From: an uncultured Propionibacteriaceae bacterium
GTDB lineage: Bacteria; Actinomycetota; Actinomycetes; Propionibacteriales; Propionibacteriaceae
Length of the DNA: 30,299 nucleotides
Direction: 5' to 3'
Assembly: GCA_937988865.1 (NCBI GenBank)
Contig: CALKHV010000119.1
Coordinates: 1 to 30,299 of the forward strand
Position numbers and translations under genes: made by a program. The notes beneath the pieces were generated by a model. That model made no database searches. It was not told the DNA's origin and saw only the letters and a program-made list of their open reading frames with translations. Numbering within the stretch: the first letter of the stretch is position 1; each line of letters begins with the position of its first letter. Shown piece by piece: positions 6,391 through 12,135 of this stretch.

Positions 6391-6762
6391 TCACTCAGCG
6401 GCAGAAACCTGCTCGGCCGCCTGCTTCTTCAGTTCGTCGATGTCGAGCCCCTTGATCTGCTCGATGAGCGAGTCGAGCTGGCTGCCGTTGAGCAGGCCGG
6501 CCTGACGGAACACCAGGACGCCCTCACGGAACGCCATGATGGTCGGGATGCTTGAGATGTCGAGGGCGGACGCGACGTCGCGCTCCTCTTCGGTGTCGAG
6601 CTTGGCGAAGGTGACGTCGGCGTGACGGTCGGACGCCGCCTCGTAGATCGGGCCGAAGCGCTTGCAGGGGCCGCACCATTCCGCCCAGAAATCGATGAGC
6701 ACCACGTCACTGCCGTCGATGGTTGCGCTGAAGTTGTCCTTGGTCAGGGCTTGGGTTGCCAT
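6391..6762 (-). CDS. trxA: thioredoxin
   Basis: A 123-residue thioredoxin that reduces protein disulfides in the cytoplasm, normally recycled by thioredoxin reductase. The active site WCGPC places the redox cysteines at 30 and 33 inside the FWAEWCGPCK context. The SIPT loop with the cis-proline follows at about 72-75, and the fold ends in a charged helix KKQAAEQ. It is about 15 residues longer than E. coli TrxA at the C-terminus. The ATG at 6762 is preceded by GAAGGA 4-5 nt upstream. No reductase gene is adjacent. A SigR/SigH-type promoter lies 74-99 nt upstream, consistent with induction by thiol oxidation. It may be a secondary thioredoxin rather than the housekeeping one. Confidence 0.93.
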   Translation of the reverse strand: MATQALTKDNFSATIDGSDVVLIDFWAEWCGPCKRFGPIYEAASDRHADVTFAKLDTEEERDVASALDISSIPTIMAFREGVLVFRQAGLLNGSQLDSLIEQIKGLDIDELKKQAAEQVSAAE

Positions 6763-6835
6763 GATGTCCTTCGGGTTCGGCCGCGCCGTGCGCGGGTCGG
6801 AAACTGGTTCGGGCGCAATGCCCCACGGGGTACTC

Positions 6836-6861
6836 AACAGCCGCGCCCGGTCCCCTATTCC
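6836..6861 (-). promoter_or_regulatory. SigR/SigH-type promoter GGAAT-N18-GTT of thioredoxin
   Basis: On the minus strand GGAAT (6861-6857) is followed after exactly 18 nt by GTT (6838-6836). This is the canonical layout of actinobacterial SigR/SigH promoters, whose known targets include thioredoxin genes. The predicted leader is about 65 nt. Confidence 0.6.
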
Positions 6862-6883
6862 GGAGCCAGGCAGCAGAGGGGAT

Positions 6884-6976
6884 CTGAAGGGGGCGAAGCC
6901 GCCCTTGGCATGACACAGCTGAAGGGGGCGAAGCCGCCCTTGGCATGACACAGCTGAAGGGGCGGAGCCCTCCTTC
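6884..6976. repeat. 35-bp tandem hairpin repeat (2 perfect copies plus a third diverged one)
   Basis: Two identical 35-bp units lie at 6884-6918 and 6919-6953. A third unit starts the same way at 6954 and diverges by 6976. Each unit begins CTGAAGGGG and contains a GC-rich stem: GGGCG pairs with CGCCC around an AAGC loop. The third copy forms its own stem between GAAGG and CCTTC. It lies just beyond the stop of the minus-strand methyltransferase gene, so the array may also end that transcript. Confidence 0.8.
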
Positions 6977-6994
6977 ACCGATACAGCCCTCCCC

Positions 6995-7753
6995 CTACTT
7001 GATGGCGAGGATGCGGCGGATGGGGATCGGGACGTCGACCTGCCCGTGGGCCAGCACTTGTTCCTCAAGCCACGACGCAGCCGACTCCACCCGCGTCTTC
7101 GTCGAGTTCGGCAGGTACAGCGCCGAGAGCAGGAGGTCGGCGTCCGCCCGCGATCGCACCGTGAAGCGGTACCGCTCCCGAGCGTCCTCCAACTTGCGCA
7201 GCCCCGCGGTGGCGAGCATGGGACCGATGGTGAACTCCAACGGCACGGGCCACTGCGGTGGTGTGCGCAGGTGCTGGGCGAGGATGGTCGCGGTCGCGAT
7301 GTCCTTGAAGTTGAGCGGACGCACGGTGGGCGTCATCACGGCCAGCAGGCCGCCCGGCTTCAGCACGCGGGCGACCTCGTCCAGGAATTCGTGGGTGGGG
7401 TGGATGACGGCAAGTCCGAGTGTGGAGGTCACGGCATCGACGGAGTTGTCGGCGAACGGCAGCGCGCGTCCGTCGCCTACGACCCACGGCCCCTCACCGC
7501 TCGCGGTGGCGCGGGCGATCTCGGCGTCCGACAGGTCGAGACCGATGATGACGCGATCGGGACGCTTGAGTTCACGGGTCATCGCCCCGGACCCGCACCC
7601 GACGTCCAACACGAGGTTGGCCCGGCCCGAGACGGCGCGCGCGAGCCAGGCGTAGGGATTGTGGTGACCTGCGACGCAGCGCGTGAGCACGGCTTCGGTG
7701 ACGCCGGGACGCTCGGCGTGGAAGCGGTCGAGGTACTCCGACCAGTTCGGCAT
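6995..7753 (-). CDS. class I SAM-dependent methyltransferase
   Basis: A 252-residue methyltransferase of the Methyltransf_11/UbiE-like type. Motif I VLDVGCGSG (about 48-56) binds S-adenosylmethionine. An acidic residue at the end of the next strand (GLDLS) follows, then the PFADNSVDAVTS motif (about 103-114) and the post-motif LDEVARVLKPGGLLAVMTPT. The substrate cannot be told from sequence; both small-molecule and rRNA-type relatives exist. It follows dtxR by 9 nt and may be read through from the nagA-dtxR transcript. It also has its own -10 box, TAGTCT, 6 nt before the ATG, which overlaps the dtxR stop codon. The array of hairpin repeats follows its stop. Confidence 0.85.
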   Translation of the reverse strand: MPNWSEYLDRFHAERPGVTEAVLTRCVAGHHNPYAWLARAVSGRANLVLDVGCGSGAMTRELKRPDRVIIGLDLSDAEIARATASGEGPWVVGDGRALPFADNSVDAVTSTLGLAVIHPTHEFLDEVARVLKPGGLLAVMTPTVRPLNFKDIATATILAQHLRTPPQWPVPLEFTIGPMLATAGLRKLEDARERYRFTVRSRADADLLLSALYLPNSTKTRVESAASWLEEQVLAHGQVDVPIPIRRILAIK

Positions 7754-7759
7754 GCGTCC

Positions 7760-7765
7760 AGACTA
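7760..7765 (-). promoter_or_regulatory. -10 box TAGTCT of the methyltransferase gene, containing the dtxR stop codon
   Basis: TAGTCT on the minus strand lies 6 nt before the ATG at 7753. Its first three bases are the TAG stop of dtxR, so coding end and promoter core share the same bases. Confidence 0.45.
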
Positions 7766-8479
7766 GGCCTGGTGGGCGGGGTCGACCCGCGCCACGTAGA
7801 TGCCTTCGGCAGCCGAGCGGCTCACCTTGCAGGTGCGACCGTCGTCAAGGGTCAGCAGGTAGCCCGCCTCGTCGGGGAGCACGCGCAGGCGCGCATCGGG
7901 ACGGAGGCCCGCCACGCCGAACGCGGCGAGCGTCCCCGGATCGGCCTGGGAGTGCTCGCCGATGCGGCGAAGGACCACGACCGCCTCCCTCGCCACGAAG
8001 TGGGGGACGACCTCGGTGAGGGGGTCCGCGTCCGCCCGGAAGTCAGTGACCCCCCCGCTGACGCCGAGCTTGTCGAGGCCGGGGATCGGGTTGCCGTAGG
8101 GAGAGACCTGGGGCGCATTGAGGATGGCTACGAGACGACGTTCGACGTCTTCGGAGACGACGTGTTCCCACCTGCAGGCCTCGTCATGCACGAGTTCCCA
8201 GGGCAGTCCGATGACGTCGACGAGAAGGCGTTCGGCGAGGCGATGCTTGCGCATCACAGCCTCGGCCAGGTCGCGTCCGACCTCGGTCAGTTCCACCCGT
8301 CGGTCGTCGTGCACGACCAACAAGCCGTCGCGTTCCATGCGCGCGACCGTCTGCGACACAGTGGGACCGCTCTGGTGAAGTCGTTCGGCGATCCGTGCGC
8401 GCAGCGGTGGGATGCCCTCCTCACCCAGTTCGTACAGGGTGCGCAAGTACATCTCCGTGGTGTCGATCAGGTCGTTCAT
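7763..8479 (-). CDS. dtxR: DtxR/IdeR-family metal-dependent repressor
   Basis: A 238-residue regulator very close to DtxR/IdeR, which represses iron-uptake genes when Fe(II) is bound. The N-terminal winged helix carries the recognition helix SGPTVSQTVARMERDGLL (37-54). Metal ligands known from DtxR are all present at the same numbers: primary site Met10, Cys102, Glu105 and His106; ancillary site His79, Glu83 and His98. The dimerisation block MRKHRLAERLLVDVIGLPWE follows, and a C-terminal SH3-like domain ends the protein. The ancillary site suggests iron rather than manganese sensing. The ATG at 8479 has GGGGGAAC upstream and lies 19 nt behind nagA. I found no match to the DtxR/IdeR operator in the window. 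Confidence 0.93.
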   Translation of the reverse strand: MNDLIDTTEMYLRTLYELGEEGIPPLRARIAERLHQSGPTVSQTVARMERDGLLVVHDDRRVELTEVGRDLAEAVMRKHRLAERLLVDVIGLPWELVHDEACRWEHVVSEDVERRLVAILNAPQVSPYGNPIPGLDKLGVSGGVTDFRADADPLTEVVPHFVAREAVVVLRRIGEHSQADPGTLAAFGVAGLRPDARLRVLPDEAGYLLTLDDGRTCKVSRSAAEGIYVARVDPAHQA

Positions 8480-8498
8480 GTTGTTCCCCCGGTTCCCC

Positions 8499-9632
8499 TC
8501 ACCGTTTGACCCATTCTCCGTTGCGCATCACGCCCGCCAGGACACCATGATCGTCCACGACGCACAGATCAGCCCTGCGCCCCGGCTCGAGCGTGCCGAC
8601 GTCGTCAAGTCCGTGCCAGCGCGCCGGCGTCGTGGACGCCATCATCGATGCCTCCACCAATGTGGACCCGACGTGCTGGACGAGGAACTCCACCGCCCGG
8701 TCCATGGTCAGCGTCGAGCCCGCGATCGCGCCGAGGGTCCCATCGTCGTTCAGGATCTTCGCCACCCCACCTCGGACGCTGACCTTCAGCGTCCCCAGTT
8801 CGTAGTCGCCGTCCGGTTGCCCGGTGGCGCTCATCGCATCGGTGACGAGGGCGACCCGGGCGGGCGTGGCCGTCCGGACGGCCAGCCGGATGACGTCCGG
8901 GGCGAGATGCGTGCCGTCGCAGATCAGTTCAACCATCACGCGGGGGTCGGTGAGCAGCCACGGGATCGGGCCGGGCTCACGGTGATGAATCGGGCGCATG
9001 GCGTTGAACAGGTGCGTCACGACGCTCGCCCCGGCGTCGACGGCCTCGCGGACCGTGGTATCGCCGGCGTCCGAATGGCCGAAGGCCGGCTCGACCCCCG
9101 CCTCGCGGAAGGTGCGGACGGCCTCGAGGCCGTGCGTCCGCTCGGGAGCGATGGTGATCATCTTCAGGGCCGGACCACCGGCCTCGATCAGTCGGCGCAC
9201 GTCGACGTCGACGGGGTCGCGCAACAGGGCCGGGTTGTGGGCGCCCTTGCGTTCCAGGGCGAGGAACGGTCCTTCGAGGTGGATGCCACGAAGTTCACCC
9301 GCGTCGACGAAGGCGCGAAGTCGTCTGATCTGGTCCACGAGCGCGTCCAGTGGCTCCGTGACGGTGGACGCGAATTGCGTGGTCGTCCCGTGGTGGCGAT
9401 GGAAGTCGATGGCCCGCTGCGTTGCGTCACTGTCGGGGGACGCGAAGTCCGCGCCGGCCGCGCCATGGGAGTGGGTGTCGACATAGCCCGGAAGCAGGAC
9501 GCCGTCGATGAGTTCGGCGTCCGGTGCGATGCCGGGATCGACGCCGACGATGCGCGCTCCCGCGATCGTGATGGTCACCGCGACCGGGACGGGGAGCAGC
9601 CCGGTGATCACCGACGCACTCGCGAGCTTCAT
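8499..9632 (-). CDS. nagA: N-acetylglucosamine-6-phosphate deacetylase
   Basis: A 377-residue amidohydrolase. It removes acetate from GlcNAc-6-phosphate to give glucosamine-6-phosphate in amino-sugar use and cell-wall recycling. Visible are the metal motif DTHSHG (52-57), GIHLEGPFL with the metal-binding Glu, the FGHSDA and THLFNAM histidine motifs, ELICDGTHL and the catalytic Asp in VTDAMSATG. The partner deaminase gene nagB lies 10.6 kb away on the same strand, not in an operon. The ATG at 9632 gives the standard length; an ATG 11 codons upstream is less likely. The sequence just before it can be read either as a Shine-Dalgarno AGGA at 7 nt or as a CAGGAT -10 box at 6 nt. It heads the nagA-dtxR-methyltransferase row. 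Confidence 0.93.
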   Translation of the reverse strand: MKLASASVITGLLPVPVAVTITIAGARIVGVDPGIAPDAELIDGVLLPGYVDTHSHGAAGADFASPDSDATQRAIDFHRHHGTTTQFASTVTEPLDALVDQIRRLRAFVDAGELRGIHLEGPFLALERKGAHNPALLRDPVDVDVRRLIEAGGPALKMITIAPERTHGLEAVRTFREAGVEPAFGHSDAGDTTVREAVDAGASVVTHLFNAMRPIHHREPGPIPWLLTDPRVMVELICDGTHLAPDVIRLAVRTATPARVALVTDAMSATGQPDGDYELGTLKVSVRGGVAKILNDDGTLGAIAGSTLTMDRAVEFLVQHVGSTLVEASMMASTTPARWHGLDDVGTLEPGRRADLCVVDDHGVLAGVMRNGEWVKR

Positions 9633-9638
9633 GGTGCC

Positions 9639-9644
9639 ATCCTG
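9639..9644 (-). promoter_or_regulatory. possible -10 box CAGGAT of nagA
   Basis: CAGGAT on the minus strand lies 6 nt before the nagA ATG, but overlaps an AGGA that could act as ribosome-binding site. The two readings cannot be separated by eye. Confidence 0.25.
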
Positions 9645-9672
9645 CCAGCCCCGGCCGCGGGGCACCGACGGC

Positions 9673-9678
9673 TAGCCT
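9673..9678 (+). promoter_or_regulatory. -10 box TAGCCT of the acVLRF1 gene (leaderless)
   Basis: TAGCCT ends 6 nt before the GTG at 9685. This favours that GTG over the one at 9682, which would leave only 3 nt. Confidence 0.45.
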
Positions 9679-9684
9679 GACGTG

Positions 9685-10317
9685 GTGAGCGACAGAGCGG
9701 TCAACGTGGCACCCGGGCGGCTGGAGGGGTGGATCGCGCGCTTCGCCGAACGTCACGGGACGCTCGCCTTCCAGGCGTCACCGGCTGCCCTCCTCCTCAC
9801 AGCCCCCGACGGAGCCACCGCGAGGCTGGTCAACCGGTGGCTCGACCCCGTCCCCAACGCTGATGACCCGGTCGCCGCGTTCATCGCTCATGCCACCCGC
9901 CCCCGACGTGTCGGCCTCCTGCTTGCCCGCAAGTCGGCCCATGCGATCGGGGTCGCCGTCGGCGACACCCTGGAACTCCACCGCGTCGACACCCACTACA
10001 TTCAGGGACGCACGAAGGCGGGAGGCTGGTCGCAGCAGCGCTACGCGCGTCGACGGGGCAACCAGGCGTCCCGGGCCTTCTCGGACGCCGCCGACGACGT
10101 CGCTGAACTCCTCGTGCCACGCCTGGGTGAACTGGAAGGGATCGTCTGCGGAGGCGACCGGACCGCGATCACGGCCGTGCTCGAGGGCTTCGACGCGGTG
10201 AATGCGCTGCGCACCCATCACCCGGTGCTGCCCACCCCTGATCCGCGACTGGTGGTGCTGACCGAGTTCGCGTCCGAGGTACGGAAGGTGGCGATCTCGC
10301 TCAACGAGCTCGCCTGA
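9685..10317 (+). CDS. acVLRF1-family peptidyl-tRNA hydrolase
   Basis: A 210-residue member of the actinobacterial Vms1-like release factor 1 (VLRF1) family. These proteins have the fold of the eRF1 catalytic domain and are thought to free nascent chains from peptidyl-tRNA on stalled large subunits. The signature YIQGRTKAGGWSQQRYARRR (106-125) contains the GG-W-SQQ loop with Gln117 and Gln118, one of which should be the catalytic Gln. A second family block, LVPRLGELEGIVCGGDR, follows. The C-terminus ends VLTEFASEVRKVAISLNEL. Of two adjacent GTG codons, 9685 is chosen from the -10 spacing. It is divergent from nagA and has no partner gene nearby. Confidence 0.85.
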   Translation: MSDRAVNVAPGRLEGWIARFAERHGTLAFQASPAALLLTAPDGATARLVNRWLDPVPNADDPVAAFIAHATRPRRVGLLLARKSAHAIGVAVGDTLELHRVDTHYIQGRTKAGGWSQQRYARRRGNQASRAFSDAADDVAELLVPRLGELEGIVCGGDRTAITAVLEGFDAVNALRTHHPVLPTPDPRLVVLTEFASEVRKVAISLNELA

Positions 10318-10332
10318 CCGCCGCGGCGTCAG
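10314..10332. terminator. hairpin between convergent genes
   Basis: CTGAC (10314-10318) pairs with GTCAG (10328-10332) around a GC core. The hairpin covers the stop codons of both converging genes, which are 11 bp apart. It has no U-tract, so it is a weak bidirectional terminator candidate. Confidence 0.35.
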
Positions 10333-11324
10333 CGCTTGATCGCCACCACGGCCGCCGCGACGAGCGCAAGGAGCAGCGCGCCGCCAAGCGCCAGGAACGT
10401 GCCATTGCGCGAGGGCCCGTCGCCCCCCTCCGTCGTGGCCACTGCATCCTCGGACGCCGATGGCGACGACGACGGTGTGGGCGATGCGCCGGTCGGCGCC
10501 ACGGAGGGTGCGGGCGACAGACTGGCCATCGTGGTCGGGATCGGCACGGCCACCACCGTGGACGCCGGCACGGCGCTGCCCGCCATGAGACCCAGTCCGT
10601 CCGGGGAGGTGGTGAGCGACTCGCCTGCCTCCTGCGTGGGCAACGTCGCGGCACCCACGGTCTCGAAGCTGAAGGCGTCCATCACCAGGACACCCGTGTA
10701 GGTGCGCAGCGCCATGCGCTGGTTGTCGATGAAGGTCGCGTCGGTGATCCAGGCCGGGGCCGTGGCCACGCGGGTCAGCACGTTCTTGCCATCGATGACG
10801 AGACTGGACGGCGCGCGGTAGACGGCGGCCGTCGAGCCACGCGTCACGACGTAGAGATTGCCCCGCGGACTCACCATCATCGAGGCCGCGTCATGCGGAC
10901 CGTCGGGATAGGTGAACTCCCAGGCCACCACGTCGGACGTGCCGCCGTAGGCAAGCTTTCCCAAACGGTAGATCGTGACCGACTCGCGCGACGCGTCCGG
11001 GTTGCCGATGTCGGCCAGGTACACGCGATTCTCGTGGTAGGCCACCGCCTCCACGGCCACCGTCGTGGCGGGGAAGGTCACGACGCCGGCGGTCGACCCG
11101 TCGGGCTTGATGGCGAACACCCTGCCCGCGCCGGACTGGTTCGCCGTCCAGTAGACGCTGCGCGACGGATCGGACGCCAACCCGTGAGGGCTGGTCAGGG
11201 CAGGCTCGGTGATGGTGAAGCTCGTGCCACCGGCCCAGGCAGGGGACGTCGCGAGGAGAATCGTCGCGGCCGCCAGCCATGTGGCGACGAAGCGTCCAGA
11301 CCTGGCCAAGGCATCCCCTACCAT
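10329..11324 (-). CDS. secreted, C-terminally anchored propeller-like protein
   Basis: A 331-residue protein. An N-terminal signal peptide ends SPAWA-GG near residue 32. The body (about 33-255) has repeated strands such as PHGLASDPSRSVYWTANQ, GRVFAIKPDGST and ASMMVSPRGNLYVVTR, which look like NHL or SMP-30 type beta-propeller blades. A Pro/Ser/Thr-rich linker (about 262-300) precedes a final membrane helix (about 305-327) ending IKR. It is therefore likely exported and held at the membrane with the propeller outside. No catalytic residues are recognised. The ATG at 11324 overlaps the stop of a 29-codon ORF upstream, so translation is probably coupled. The propeller assignment rests on pattern only. 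Confidence 0.65.
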   Translation of the reverse strand: MVGDALARSGRFVATWLAAATILLATSPAWAGGTSFTITEPALTSPHGLASDPSRSVYWTANQSGAGRVFAIKPDGSTAGVVTFPATTVAVEAVAYHENRVYLADIGNPDASRESVTIYRLGKLAYGGTSDVVAWEFTYPDGPHDAASMMVSPRGNLYVVTRGSTAAVYRAPSSLVIDGKNVLTRVATAPAWITDATFIDNQRMALRTYTGVLVMDAFSFETVGAATLPTQEAGESLTTSPDGLGLMAGSAVPASTVVAVPIPTTMASLSPAPSVAPTGASPTPSSSPSASEDAVATTEGGDGPSRNGTFLALGGALLLALVAAAVVAIKR

Positions 11325-11407
11325 CCGAGCACGGCGCCGAGGACGACGAGTGCGACGAGTGCCACCAACACCCCCGACACGATGAGACGTCTCGCGCGAG
11401 GATTCAC
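11318..11407 (-). CDS. 29-residue single-pass membrane peptide
   Basis: A tiny frame starting at GTG 11407, with MNPRARR followed by about 20 hydrophobic residues (Leu, Val, Ala, Gly) and ending LGW. This is the plan of a small inner-membrane protein with a positive-inside N-terminus. A TATGGT -10 box ends 7 nt before the GTG, and the TAG stop overlaps the ATG of the next gene by 7 nt. An in-frame ATG at 11419 would give 33 residues but falls inside the -10 box. Its promoter probably drives the propeller-like gene too. Function unknown; it may be a coupling leader or a partner in the membrane. Confidence 0.5.
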   Translation of the reverse strand: MNPRARRLIVSGVLVALVALVVLGAVLGW

Positions 11408-11414
11408 GAGTTCC

Positions 11415-11420
11415 ACCATA
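11415..11420 (-). promoter_or_regulatory. -10 box TATGGT of the small membrane peptide operon
   Basis: Lies 7 nt before the GTG at 11407 on the minus strand. Together with the box at 11442-11447 it forms a divergent pair within 46 bp. Confidence 0.4.
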
Positions 11421-11441
11421 TTGCGCAGCCAACCCAACGAC

Positions 11442-11447
11442 TAACGT
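11442..11447 (+). promoter_or_regulatory. -10 box TAACGT of the gene at 11454 (leaderless)
   Basis: TAACGT ends 6 nt before the ATG at 11454. Confidence 0.45.
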
Positions 11448-11453
11448 GGGCGC

Positions 11454-12113
11454 ATGGGCGAGTTACGACTGCACGCCATCGGCATCGACGAGATCCGCGA
11501 CATGTTCGGGGCCGATGCCGACCGCGCCTCGACGCTGCGCACCCTCGCGGCTGAGCGCTTCCGCGTCCCAGAGGCTGAGAACGCTCCCCGTGGGCTGATC
11601 TCGAGGGTCGGTCCGCTGTTCCGCCGAGACCCGCGCGCACCGCACCTTCCCAGCTCGTACCCGACCCCCAATGACATCGAGAACCTGCTGGCCGGGCGGT
11701 TCGTCGCCCCCGAAAGGATCGCTCACGCGTGGCAGGTCATGGACGCGTGGCTCGACGGACTGGCCTGGGGTCGGACGCAGGTCGAGATCACGCAGGCCGG
11801 CTTCGATGACCTGGAGTTCGCCCTCGCCCGCGCCGGGCTACCGAGCCGCTACTCACTGGGCAAGCTCATGGAGCACGACCCCGCGCTCCCCCTGCGTCCG
11901 GGCCCGGGGATGCGCGTCGGCTACTCGCGTCACTCGCACGTGGAGGCCACGCGCGACGCACTGGCCCGCATCACGGCCGAGGTCGAGAAACCCGAACACC
12001 GGGCGTTGGCGTCCGGGTTGGTTCAATTTCTCGAGACCTACCCCCAGTGGACGCAACTCGCCCGCAAACTCGATCGTCCGGAACCCGACCTGTTCGTGAC
12101 CTGGCGCTCCTGA
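11454..12113 (+). CDS. hypothetical protein
   Basis: Encodes 219 residues that I cannot assign with confidence. It begins MGELRLHAIGIDEIRDMFGAD, is soluble and charged, and has no signal or membrane segment. Recognisable stretches include YPTPNDIENLLAGRFVAPER, HAWQVMDAWLDGLAW and, near the end, FLETYPQWTQLARKLDRPEPDLFV. The final part looks like a helical regulatory or effector-type domain. It is divergent from the membrane-peptide operon and converges on pyruvate carboxylase. The start is fixed by the -10 box 6 nt upstream. Host-like composition argues against recent transfer. Confidence 0.7.
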   Translation: MGELRLHAIGIDEIRDMFGADADRASTLRTLAAERFRVPEAENAPRGLISRVGPLFRRDPRAPHLPSSYPTPNDIENLLAGRFVAPERIAHAWQVMDAWLDGLAWGRTQVEITQAGFDDLEFALARAGLPSRYSLGKLMEHDPALPLRPGPGMRVGYSRHSHVEATRDALARITAEVEKPEHRALASGLVQFLETYPQWTQLARKLDRPEPDLFVTWRS

Positions 12114-12121
12114 CGCCAGGT
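12099..12121. terminator. 8-bp hairpin between convergent genes
   Basis: ACCTGGCG (12099-12106) pairs perfectly with CGCCAGGT (12114-12121). The 7-nt loop contains the stop codon of the plus-strand gene. Pyruvate carboxylase ends 15 bp further on from the other side, so the hairpin can serve both transcripts. Confidence 0.5.
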
Positions 12122-12135
12122 CCGAACCCCGGTGA

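Noticed and set aside
7046..8509. Long plus-strand frame opposite the methyltransferase and dtxR genes
   Set aside because: Antisense shadow; dtxR has every metal ligand in place.
7763..9700. DtxR/IdeR operator near dtxR or nagA
   Set aside because: TAGGTT- and TAGCCT-like hexamers occur, but they are isolated -10 boxes and not part of a 19-bp palindrome.
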